DNA from: Acidobacteriota bacterium | GTDB taxonomy: Bacteria > Acidobacteriota > Vicinamibacteria > Vicinamibacterales > UBA2999 | Length of the DNA stretch: 12,034 nt | Assembly (NCBI GenBank): GCA_947465645.1 | Contig: CANIBQ010000125.1 | Span: 1-12,034, forward strand | Reading direction: 5' to 3' | Shown: positions 1 through 5,686 of the stretch, one piece after another | Layout: every line of letters begins with the position of its first letter | How positions within the stretch are numbered: position 1 is the first letter of the stretch | Program-made: the position numbers and the translations under genes | Notes under the pieces: model-generated | The model's input: the letters and a program-made list of their open reading frames with translations, nothing else | Database searches by the model: none | What the model was told of the DNA's origin: nothing

Positions 1-1
1 C

Positions 2-157
2 GCCCTCCGACGGTTCAAGCGCAAGGTTCAGCAGGAAGACATCATCAAGGACATCAAGAAGCACTCCTTCTATCTGAAACCGGGTGACAAACGTCGGGCA
101 AAACAGGCGCTGGCGCGCAAGCGCAACCGCAAGAAGCTCCGGCGCGAAACGGAGTAA
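2..157 (+). CDS. rpsU: 30S ribosomal protein S21 (3' part)
   Basis: This is the C-terminal 51 residues of S21, a small basic protein of the 30S subunit that helps mRNA selection during initiation. The frame is open from the left edge to a TAA at 155-157, so the start lies outside the window. It begins with ALRRFKRKVQQ, the family's hallmark 'ALRRFKR' segment, followed by the typical 'F-Y-x-K-P' motif (HSFYLKPGDKRRAK) and a Lys/Arg-rich tail (RKRNRKKLRRE). The tail matches S21 in length and character. No terminator is seen in the 39 bases before the next gene, so the two are probably co-transcribed. The family call is recognition by motif and is quite sure. Confidence 0.9.
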   Translation, partial: ALRRFKRKVQQEDIIKDIKKHSFYLKPGDKRRAKQALARKRNRKKLRRETE

Positions 158-196
158 CAAGCGGGGGAACGATCGACTCTCAAAGGGTGGCGACCG

Positions 197-505
197 ATGG
201 AGTTCCAGGACAAGTCCCTAGCGTGCGTGGATTGCGGGTCGGATTTCATCTGGACGGCTGGCGAACAGCTGTTCTTTGCTGACAAGCAGTTCAAGAACGA
301 ACCGAAGCGTTGCAAGGCGTGCAAGGCAAAGCGGGCGACCCGGGGCTCATCCGGACCTTCGATGCAAAGCCGCGTGGAAACGCAGACCCAGTGCTCGGCG
401 TGCGGCAAAGACACCACGGTGCCATTCCGTCCGACACAGGGACGTCCGGTCTTCTGCAAGGAGTGCTTCCAGCAGCGGAAGTTCGCCGACGCAGGCGGGG
501 TCTAG
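197..505 (+). CDS. Small double zinc-ribbon protein
   Basis: This 102-residue protein carries two four-cysteine metal sites. Residues 10-13 (CVDC) and 39-42 (CKAC) form a CxxC-x25-CxxC ribbon resembling the 'probable zinc-ribbon' family. Residues 66-69 (CSAC) and 87-90 (CKEC) form an exact CxxC-x17-CxxC ribbon with the usual F-x-P-x-x-G-R-P-V-x-C spacing. Between and around them the chain is basic. Such proteins are widespread and poorly characterised; a nucleic-acid or ribosome-linked role is often supposed but is not shown here. The ATG is preceded by an AGGGTGG Shine-Dalgarno-like stretch (184-190) six bases upstream, which supports this start. It lies 39 bases after rpsU and is followed by a terminator, suggesting a two-gene unit. 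The domain call is confident; the function is unknown. Confidence 0.85.
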   Translation: MEFQDKSLACVDCGSDFIWTAGEQLFFADKQFKNEPKRCKACKAKRATRGSSGPSMQSRVETQTQCSACGKDTTVPFRPTQGRPVFCKECFQQRKFADAGGV

Positions 506-558
506 ACCACACTTCACGGATCGCGCCGTCAGGTAGCGTTCCGCGCAGAGTTCACGGG

Positions 559-600
559 GCCAGACGCACCACCGCTGGGGCGTCTGGCTCTATTCTATGT
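559..600 (+). terminator. Rho-independent terminator after the zinc-ribbon gene
   Basis: A perfect 9-bp stem, GCCAGACGC (559-567) and GCGTCTGGC (580-588), encloses a 12-base loop and is followed by a T-rich run (TCTATTCTATGT). It sits 53 bases after the zinc-ribbon stop and before the STAS gene, separating the rpsU unit from the next operon. The T-tract is interrupted by C and A, so efficiency may be moderate. Confidence 0.75.
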
Positions 601-608
601 GTTAAAAT
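600..608 (+). promoter_or_regulatory. Candidate extended -10 promoter for the STAS-ubiA-glycosyltransferase operon
   Basis: TGTTAAAAT fits the extended -10 pattern TGn-TATAAT with one mismatch. It lies just past the terminator, 33 bases before the STAS start codon. No good -35 hexamer is visible at the usual distance (about 580-586 lies in the terminator stem), so the call rests on the TGn extension and on position. Transcription would begin near 615. It is the only convincing promoter-like site upstream of the packed + strand genes. Confidence 0.4.
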
Positions 609-641
609 CGCGGGCTTTACGACCATTCGAGGACACGTGTA

Positions 642-995
642 ATGCAGATCGAGGAACGCGCCGCCGGGGACGTCACCGTGCTGGACCTCAAGGGCAAGAT
701 GACGCTCGGCGAAGGCGACGAGCTTCTGAAAGACAAAATCAACAGTCTTGCGCTGCAGGGGCGGCGCAAGATCGTCCTGAACCTGGCTGACGTGCCGTAT
801 ATCGACAGCGCCGGCCTGGGCGAGATCGTCCGGACCTACACCACGATCAGCCGGCAGGGCGGCCAGCTCAAGCTGCTCAGCCTGACCAAACGGATCACGG
901 ACCTGCTGTCGATCACCAAGCTGCTGACGGTCTTCGAGACGTACGACAACGAGGCTGACGCCGTCCGGAGCTTTTCGTCCTCCGCGCGCGTCTAG
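642..995 (+). CDS. STAS-domain anti-sigma factor antagonist (SpoIIAA/RsbV-like)
   Basis: This 117-residue protein is a single STAS domain. Proteins of this family bind a serine-kinase anti-sigma factor and are switched off by phosphorylation of a conserved serine. The hallmark is visible at residues 54-61, IDSAGLGE, where Ser56 is the expected phosphosite. It is preceded by a beta strand (KIVLNLADVPY) and followed by the typical helix and strand (GGQLKLLSLTKRITDLL, then LTVFETYDNEADAVRSF). The start ATG has a GAGGA Shine-Dalgarno sequence at 629-633, eight bases upstream. No partner kinase or sigma factor lies in the window, so the target is unknown. It is the first gene of the packed operon, ending 11 bases before the ubiA-like gene. 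A structural role in membrane or lipid-linked assemblies is also possible for STAS proteins. Confidence 0.88.
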   Translation: MQIEERAAGDVTVLDLKGKMTLGEGDELLKDKINSLALQGRRKIVLNLADVPYIDSAGLGEIVRTYTTISRQGGQLKLLSLTKRITDLLSITKLLTVFETYDNEADAVRSFSSSARV

Positions 996-1006
996 CGGGC
1001 CGCGCT

Positions 1007-1957
1007 GTGGCGGCGCGCACCTCTACCCCTTTCGTCACCGGTCCGTCGGCCTCGGCCGCTCCAGCGGTTCCGGCCCGGGCACTCCCCACGCTGCTCCTGG
1101 TGTCATTGCGGCCGGAACAGTGGCCGAAAAACCTCTTGGTCTTCGCCGGGCTGCTGTTCGGCATGCGGCTGCTGGCGCTGGAGGCGGTCGCGACGGCGAT
1201 GGCGGCCTTCGGCATCTTCTGCGCGCTGTCCGGCGCCGTCTACCTGTTCAACGACGTCTCCGACCGCGAGGGCGACCGGGCTCACCCGCTGAAGCGCCTG
1301 AGGCCGGTCGCATCCGGCCAGCTGTCGCCGCGCGTCGCCCTCGTCGCGGCAGGCGTCCTCGGCGTGCTGGCCCTGCAGGCGGCGCTGCTGATCTCGCCGT
1401 CGTTCGCGCTCGTGGCGGGTGTCTATCTGGCGTTGCTGCTGCTGTATTCAGCGGCCCTTAAACACATCGTCATCGTCGACGTCCTGGTCATCGCCGGAGG
1501 GTTCGTGCTGCGCGCGGTCGCGGGCGCGATCGCCGTCAACGTGCCGATCAGCAAGTGGCTGCTGGTGTGCACCACGCTCCTCGCCCTGTTCCTCGGATTG
1601 AGCAAGCGACGGCACGAGCTGACGCTGCTGACCGATGGCGCCGTCGGCCACCGCCCGATCCTTGGCGAGTACTCGCCGTATCTGCTCGACCAGATGATCG
1701 GTGTTGTCACCGCTTCGACGCTCATGGCGTACAGCTTCTACGCGACGAGCGTCGAGACGGCCGACAAGTTCGGCACCGACCGGCTGACCTGGACCATTCC
1801 GTTTGTGCTCTACGGCATCTTCCGATATCTCTATCTGGTGCATCAGAAGCTAGGGAGGCGGAAGCCCCTCGGCGATGCTCGTCTCCGACCGGCCGTTGCT
1901 GGCCTGTGGCGGCCTCTGGACCGTCAGCGTTATCCTGCTGCTCTATTTCCCCGCTAG
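1007..1957 (+). CDS. UbiA-family prenyltransferase, decaprenyl-phosphate phosphoribosyltransferase-like (C-terminus frameshifted)
   Basis: This is a polytopic membrane enzyme of the UbiA superfamily. The closest family I recognise transfers phosphoribose from PRPP to a polyprenyl phosphate, the first step to lipid-linked ribose/arabinose donors. Evidence is the N-terminal 'LRPEQWPKNLLVFAGLLF', the first Asp-rich motif at residues 82-91 (NDVSDREGDR, then AHPLKRLRP) and the second motif from Asp158 (DVLVIAGGFVLRAVAGA). About eight hydrophobic helices lie in frame. The frame runs from a GTG at 1007 (no clear ribosome site) to TAG at 1955-1957, but after His279-Gln-Lys the last 35 residues look like random out-of-frame sequence. 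The family's usual ending (GG-S/D-P...SDRPLL plus a last helix) is found one base over, from 1854. A one-base insertion or frameshift near 1850-1853 is therefore likely, leaving this version without its ninth helix. Family assignment is good; the exact substrate is inferred. Confidence 0.82.
   Translation: MAARTSTPFVTGPSASAAPAVPARALPTLLLVSLRPEQWPKNLLVFAGLLFGMRLLALEAVATAMAAFGIFCALSGAVYLFNDVSDREGDRAHPLKRLRPVASGQLSPRVALVAAGVLGVLALQAALLISPSFALVAGVYLALLLLYSAALKHIVIVDVLVIAGGFVLRAVAGAIAVNVPISKWLLVCTTLLALFLGLSKRRHELTLLTDGAVGHRPILGEYSPYLLDQMIGVVTASTLMAYSFYATSVETADKFGTDRLTWTIPFVLYGIFRYLYLVHQKLGRRKPLGDARLRPAVAGLWRPLDRQRYPAALFPR
1850..1853 (+). other. Apparent +1 frameshift point in the ubiA-like gene
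   Basis: Up to 1849 the protein frame reads ...YLYLVHQK. Past 1853 the conserved continuation GGGSPSA then LVSDRPLL is read only in the frame beginning at 1854. Removing the single A at 1852 (or an adjacent base) restores HQK-L-GGGSP without a stop. The restored frame does not stop after the last helix but stays open into the DUF362 gene. A GGGAGG run (1853-1858) lies right at the site. Confidence 0.7.
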
Positions 1958-1973
1958 GCCGGCCGTAGTTCCC

Positions 1974-3098
1974 ATGCCCATCACGCACGACATGCCCGTC
2001 GCCCCCGCTCCCGTCGCGACGCCACGCACGGCGCGCGTCGCCATCATCCGGACCCGTCCGGAGACGGTGCTCGAGGACTATGCGCGGGTGATGGAACTCG
2101 CCGGCTACCGCGACACGCTGTCGCGCGACCGCGACACCCTCCTCAAGCTCAATCTCTCCTGGACCAAGTACTTCCCGTCGTGCTCCTCGCAGCCATGGCA
2201 GGTCGACGGCGTGATCGGCAAGATGCTGGCCGATGGCTTCGCCCGCGAGCGCCTGATCCCGATCGAGAACAAGACCGTCGTGACCAACCCTCGCGAAGGC
2301 TGCCGCAACAACCGCTGGGAGCCGGTGCTCCAGCGTCACGGGCTGACCTTTACGCCGCTCCCCGAAGTGGACTGGCAGGTCTATCAGTTCAAGAGCCCGT
2401 TGCTCAAGCTGAACGACATCTTTCCCGAGGGGATCCAGATCCCGGCGATCTACCCGGGACGGCAGATCCTCCACCTGCCGACGATGAAGACGCATGGCCA
2501 CGCGGTCATGACCGGCTCGGTGAAGAACTCCTTCGGCGGGTTGCTGCGCGAGGTCCGGCACTACGCGCACAAATACATGCACGAGGTGCTCGTCGATCTG
2601 CTCTACATGCAGCGGGAGCTGCACCCGGCGGTGTTCACGGTGATGGACGGCACCATCGCCGGCGACGGCGCGGGGCCGCGTACGATGATCCCGCGCGTGA
2701 AGAACCTGATCCTCGCCGCCTCGGACTCGGTGGCCATCGATGCCACCGCGGCGAGGCTGATGGGGTTCGACCCGCTTTCCATCCCGTTTCTGCGCATGGC
2801 GCATGAGCGGGGACTCGGCATCGCCGACCCGAAGGAGATCGAACTGGTCGGCGACGACGTCTCGAACGAGAACTTCGGGTTCAAGACGAGCCGGTCTCTG
2901 GTCATCTGGGGTGACCAGATGATCCGCAAGGGCTTCCTGCGGCCGCTGGAGCGCGTGCTGCTCCATTCGCCGTTGATGGTCTGGGCCCCCTTTGCCTCGA
3001 ACGTCTATCACGACATGATGTGGTACCCCACGGTCGGGCAGTCGCGGATCCGCGACTTCATGCGCACCGAGTGGGGCACGCTGTTTAAGCGGTACTAA
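1974..3098 (+). CDS. DUF362 domain-containing protein
   Basis: The 374-residue protein matches the DUF362 family throughout: an N-terminal strand (VAIIRTRP), a 'LLKLNLSW' segment near residue 58, the conserved THG/VKN core (LPTMKTHGHAVMTGSVKN, with Lys172 and Lys184), 'VMDGTIAGDGAGPR', and 'DSVAIDATAARLMGFDP' ending in 'GLGIADPKEIELVG'. Some relatives carry a ferredoxin-like 4Fe-4S domain; none is seen here. No reaction is firmly established for the family. The frame is open further upstream; ATG codons at 1875, 1974 and 1992 are possible. I chose 1974 because the residues encoded at 1854-1950 look like the misplaced end of the UbiA protein rather than part of DUF362. None of the three has a strong Shine-Dalgarno; 1875 has a weak GGAAG ten bases upstream. 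It ends three bases before the next gene, so translational coupling is likely. A link to lipid-linked sugar metabolism is inferred from position only. Confidence 0.85.
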   Translation: MPITHDMPVAPAPVATPRTARVAIIRTRPETVLEDYARVMELAGYRDTLSRDRDTLLKLNLSWTKYFPSCSSQPWQVDGVIGKMLADGFARERLIPIENKTVVTNPREGCRNNRWEPVLQRHGLTFTPLPEVDWQVYQFKSPLLKLNDIFPEGIQIPAIYPGRQILHLPTMKTHGHAVMTGSVKNSFGGLLREVRHYAHKYMHEVLVDLLYMQRELHPAVFTVMDGTIAGDGAGPRTMIPRVKNLILAASDSVAIDATAARLMGFDPLSIPFLRMAHERGLGIADPKEIELVGDDVSNENFGFKTSRSLVIWGDQMIRKGFLRPLERVLLHSPLMVWAPFASNVYHDMMWYPTVGQSRIRDFMRTEWGTLFKRY

Positions 3099-3101
3099 TT
3101 A

Positions 3102-4388
3102 ATGGATCACAATCAGCAGGGCGGTGGCCAGGGCCGCCGCGGCAACTTTAACCGCGGGCGACGCGGCCCGGATCGCCGGGGTAACGACCGGGGTCCGGAT
3201 CGCCGCCAGCACAACCCGCCACCACCGGATCAGCCGCAGCGGTCGAGCGGCGACCAGGTCGACGTCGAGCAGATCATGCGCGACATCCGCGCCCGCATCG
3301 CGACTGGCCATGGCATCGAGCTGTCGAACCCGCAGATCCAGGAGCTCGCCGCGCGACGGCTCGAGGCGATCCTGGATCCGAGAACCGTCAAGCCGGGCTT
3401 GCTCGACCAGCTCCGCAAGAGCGCCGGCACGCCGGTACGCGAGCCCGAGGATCACCCGGCCGATCCGTCCTTCTCGTTCAACGATTCGACCCTCTTCGAG
3501 ACTCATCGCGGCCTGCTGCGGTTCATCCGTGCGGTGCTGAGGCCTCTCCTCACGCTGTTCTTCAATCCAACGCCGCTCAGCAACGCGCTCAGCATTCAGT
3601 CGAAGCTGAATGCCGAGGCGGCCGCCCGTCAAGGCGAGATGGCCCGGCGGCAGGCGGAATGGAACGCCCTGCACTATGAGCTATTGCAACGGGTGGTGAC
3701 GGAGACGGCACGAGTCAGCCTTGAACTCCAGAGCTTCGCACTCCGCGTCGAGTCGCTGGCAGGCAAGGTCGACTTCAATGAACGGCGGGTCCGCGGGATC
3801 GAAGGCGCGGCCCCTCAGCCGCACCAGCAGCGGCAGTCACGCCCGGCGGACCGGGGACCGGTAGAGCGGGGTTCGGTGGACCGGAGTCCGGTGGACCGGA
3901 GCCCGGTGGAACGGGGTCCGGTGGAACGGGGCCCGGTGGAGAGCCACACGCCGACGTCTGCACCCGTGGCAGCGACGGTCGACACCGCTCCCGTCGCACC
4001 GGTCAGCAGGGACGCAACGGCGGATGTGCCGGCATCTCCAGATGGACAGCGCCGCCGCCGGCGGCGCCGGCGCGGACGGCGAAGCGGCGCGGGCACGAAC
4101 GAGGGCGTCGTTGCGGCAAGCGCCGGGATCGGCGCCGCCGTCGACCAGGACGCGGGAGACCTCGAGGACGGCCCGGACAGCCCTGAGGAGGAAGACGCTG
4201 AGCAGGCATCCGAGCCGATCCCGGTGAGCCAGGAGGCGACCGTGTCGGGAGCTGAGCCTGTCGCCACGGCGGCGGTTACCGCTCCCGACCAACGGCAGGA
4301 CCTCCAGGCATCCGACCACGCGCCAGCCGAGCCGATCGCGCCAGCGTCGCCGGATGACCCGCCGGAACCCGGCCGCTCCGAATCGTGA
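3102..4388 (+). CDS. Low-complexity Arg/Pro-rich protein with membrane-associated coiled-coil core, in glycosyltransferase operon
   Basis: I do not recognise a named family for this 428-residue protein. Residues 1-50 are Gly/Arg/Gln/Pro-rich and RGG-like. Residues 53-65 (VDVEQIMRDIRAR) resemble the short 'DVEEIMxxIRxR' element found at the front of some polysaccharide-cluster proteins. Residues 130-165 (HRGLLRFIRAVLRPLLTLFF and on) form an amphipathic or membrane-dipping stretch. Residues 165-235 are helical and probably coiled coil (AAARQGEMARRQAEW, LLQRVVTETARVSLELQ). From about 240 the chain is low-complexity: six 5-residue repeats (RGPVE/RSPVD type), an eight-arginine run near residue 320 (4050-4073), and an acidic Ala/Pro/Glu tail. 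It starts three bases after the DUF362 stop and overlaps the next gene's start by four bases. I infer a membrane-associated accessory or scaffold for the glycosyltransferases. Third-position GC bias agrees with it being expressed. Confidence 0.75.
   Translation: MDHNQQGGGQGRRGNFNRGRRGPDRRGNDRGPDRRQHNPPPPDQPQRSSGDQVDVEQIMRDIRARIATGHGIELSNPQIQELAARRLEAILDPRTVKPGLLDQLRKSAGTPVREPEDHPADPSFSFNDSTLFETHRGLLRFIRAVLRPLLTLFFNPTPLSNALSIQSKLNAEAAARQGEMARRQAEWNALHYELLQRVVTETARVSLELQSFALRVESLAGKVDFNERRVRGIEGAAPQPHQQRQSRPADRGPVERGSVDRSPVDRSPVERGPVERGPVESHTPTSAPVAATVDTAPVAPVSRDATADVPASPDGQRRRRRRRRGRRSGAGTNEGVVAASAGIGAAVDQDAGDLEDGPDSPEEEDAEQASEPIPVSQEATVSGAEPVATAAVTAPDQRQDLQASDHAPAEPIAPASPDDPPEPGRSES
3852..3941 (+). 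repeat. Six-unit 15-bp in-frame tandem repeat
   Basis: Six consecutive 15-base units of the form CGG-(g/a)(g/t)n-CCG/TCG-GTG-GA(g/c/a) encode RGPVE, RGSVD, RSPVD, RSPVE, RGPVE and RGPVE. The units differ by a few bases each. The length is a multiple of three, so unit gain or loss keeps the frame; copy number may vary between strains. Confidence 0.85.
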
Positions 4389-5686
4389 AGCTCGGCGTGG
4401 TCGTGCAGCGATACGGTGCCGACATCAATGGTGGCGCCGAGCTGCACGCGCGCTACATCGCCGAGCATCTCGCGCGTCATGCCGACGTCCGCGTGCTCAC
4501 GACCTGCGCGCGGGACTACGTCTCCTGGCGCAACGAGCTCCCGCCGGGCGAGGAGGTCGTCAACGGTATTCCGGTGGAGCGCTTTCCCGTCGCCCTGGAG
4601 CGGAATGAGCTCGACTTCGGCCGTCGATCAACGCACGTCTTTTCGCGAACGCACTCGCTGCATGACGAGCTGCAGTGGCTCGACAGCGAAGGACCGGCCA
4701 GCCCGGCGCTGCTGGCGCAGCTCAGGCGCTCGGTCCGGACATTCGATTTCGTGCTGTTCTTCAGCGTCAGATATCACCAGGCGTACCACGGCGCACGGGT
4801 GGCAGCGGACCGGGCAGTACTGGTTCCGACCGCTGAGCGTGACCCGTCGCTCGGGCTGGCGCTCTTTCAGCCGCTCTTCCGCGGCGTCCGCGCCATCATG
4901 TACAACTCTTACGAGGAGCGCGCATTGATACGGGCGGTGTCGGGCAACGACCATGTGCCTGGCGTTGTTGTCGGCGTGGGATCGGAGATTCCTGATGACG
5001 TTGACGCGGCACGCGCGCGGCGGACGTTTGGCCTGGACGAACCGTTCGTCGTCTACGTCGGCCGCATCGATGCCAACAAGGGGTGCGCGGAGCTGTTCGA
5101 CTTCTTCGCCCGCTATGTCCGCCGCAGCGGCCGGGCGATGAATCTCGTCCTGATTGGGACGCCGGTGCTCGACATCCCCGTGCATCCGCGGATCCGCCAT
5201 CTCGGGTTCGTGAGCGACCAGGACAAGTTCGATACGATCGCGGCCGCCGAGGCGCTCATCGTGCCGTCGTACTACGAGAGCCTGTCGATGGCCGCGCTTG
5301 AAGCATGGGCGCTCGGGCGGCCGGTGGTGGCCAATGCCCACTGTGACGTCCTGCAGGGCCAGTGTCGGCGCAGCGATGGCGGTCTGTATTACGCGAACGC
5401 GGACGAGTTCGGCGGCGCGCTCGACGCGCTCCTCGACAACCCTGAGCTCGCCGCACGCCTCGGGCGCAACGGACAGGCCTACTTCAGGGAACACTACGAC
5501 TGGCCAGTGATCGAGCAGAAGTACATGGATATGTTTTCGCACCTCGCCGCTGAGTCACCGGCACACGCCATGGAGCCGCTTCCCGGCTGGCTGGCGCGCC
5601 GCTCCCGGACCCTTCCACCAGCAGCCGAGGTGGTCGACGGGTTGCCCTCGGGGGCCGTGCTTGAGCCGATCGGAGCCCGCGCGTGA
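4385..5686 (+). CDS. GT4-family glycosyltransferase (first of a tandem pair)
   Basis: This 433-residue protein is a GT-B fold retaining glycosyltransferase. The N-terminal acceptor domain opens with VVQRYGADINGGAELHAR, where the GGAE loop is typical, and includes LTTCARD near residue 38. The C-terminal donor domain has FVVYVGRIDANKG with Arg227 and Lys232, the pair that holds the nucleotide-sugar diphosphate. It also has an intact EX7E motif at Glu298-Glu306 (ESLSMAALE) followed by GRPVVAN. Residues after about 383 form a 50-residue Pro/Ala-rich tail with no domain I recognise. No signal peptide or membrane segment is seen, so it probably acts at the cytoplasmic face of the membrane. The GTG start overlaps the previous stop (GTGA) and lacks a Shine-Dalgarno, suggesting coupled translation. 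Donor and acceptor are unknown. The next gene is a paralogue. Confidence 0.9.
   Translation: MKLGVVVQRYGADINGGAELHARYIAEHLARHADVRVLTTCARDYVSWRNELPPGEEVVNGIPVERFPVALERNELDFGRRSTHVFSRTHSLHDELQWLDSEGPASPALLAQLRRSVRTFDFVLFFSVRYHQAYHGARVAADRAVLVPTAERDPSLGLALFQPLFRGVRAIMYNSYEERALIRAVSGNDHVPGVVVGVGSEIPDDVDAARARRTFGLDEPFVVYVGRIDANKGCAELFDFFARYVRRSGRAMNLVLIGTPVLDIPVHPRIRHLGFVSDQDKFDTIAAAEALIVPSYYESLSMAALEAWALGRPVVANAHCDVLQGQCRRSDGGLYYANADEFGGALDALLDNPELAARLGRNGQAYFREHYDWPVIEQKYMDMFSHLAAESPAHAMEPLPGWLARRSRTLPPAAEVVDGLPSGAVLEPIGARA

Noticed and set aside
1850..1858. Programmed +1 frameshift in ubiA as a firm call
   Set aside because: CTA-GGG is not a known slippery site and no slow codon or stop sits in frame at the slip point. 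An indel error or mutation explains it more simply, so recoding is mentioned only as a possibility.
1722..3011. Long open frame on the - strand (429 codons) opposite ubiA and DUF362
   Set aside because: It is antisense to well-recognised proteins, is His/Arg/Asp-rich without domains, and arises from the high GC and codon bias of the + strand genes.
3852..3941. Short tandem repeats as a CRISPR array
   Set aside because: Units are 15 bases with no spacers and are in-frame coding sequence.
4628..5542. 304-codon open frame on the - strand opposite the first glycosyltransferase
   Set aside because: It overlaps a clear GT4 gene, lacks any recognisable motif and has shadow-frame composition.
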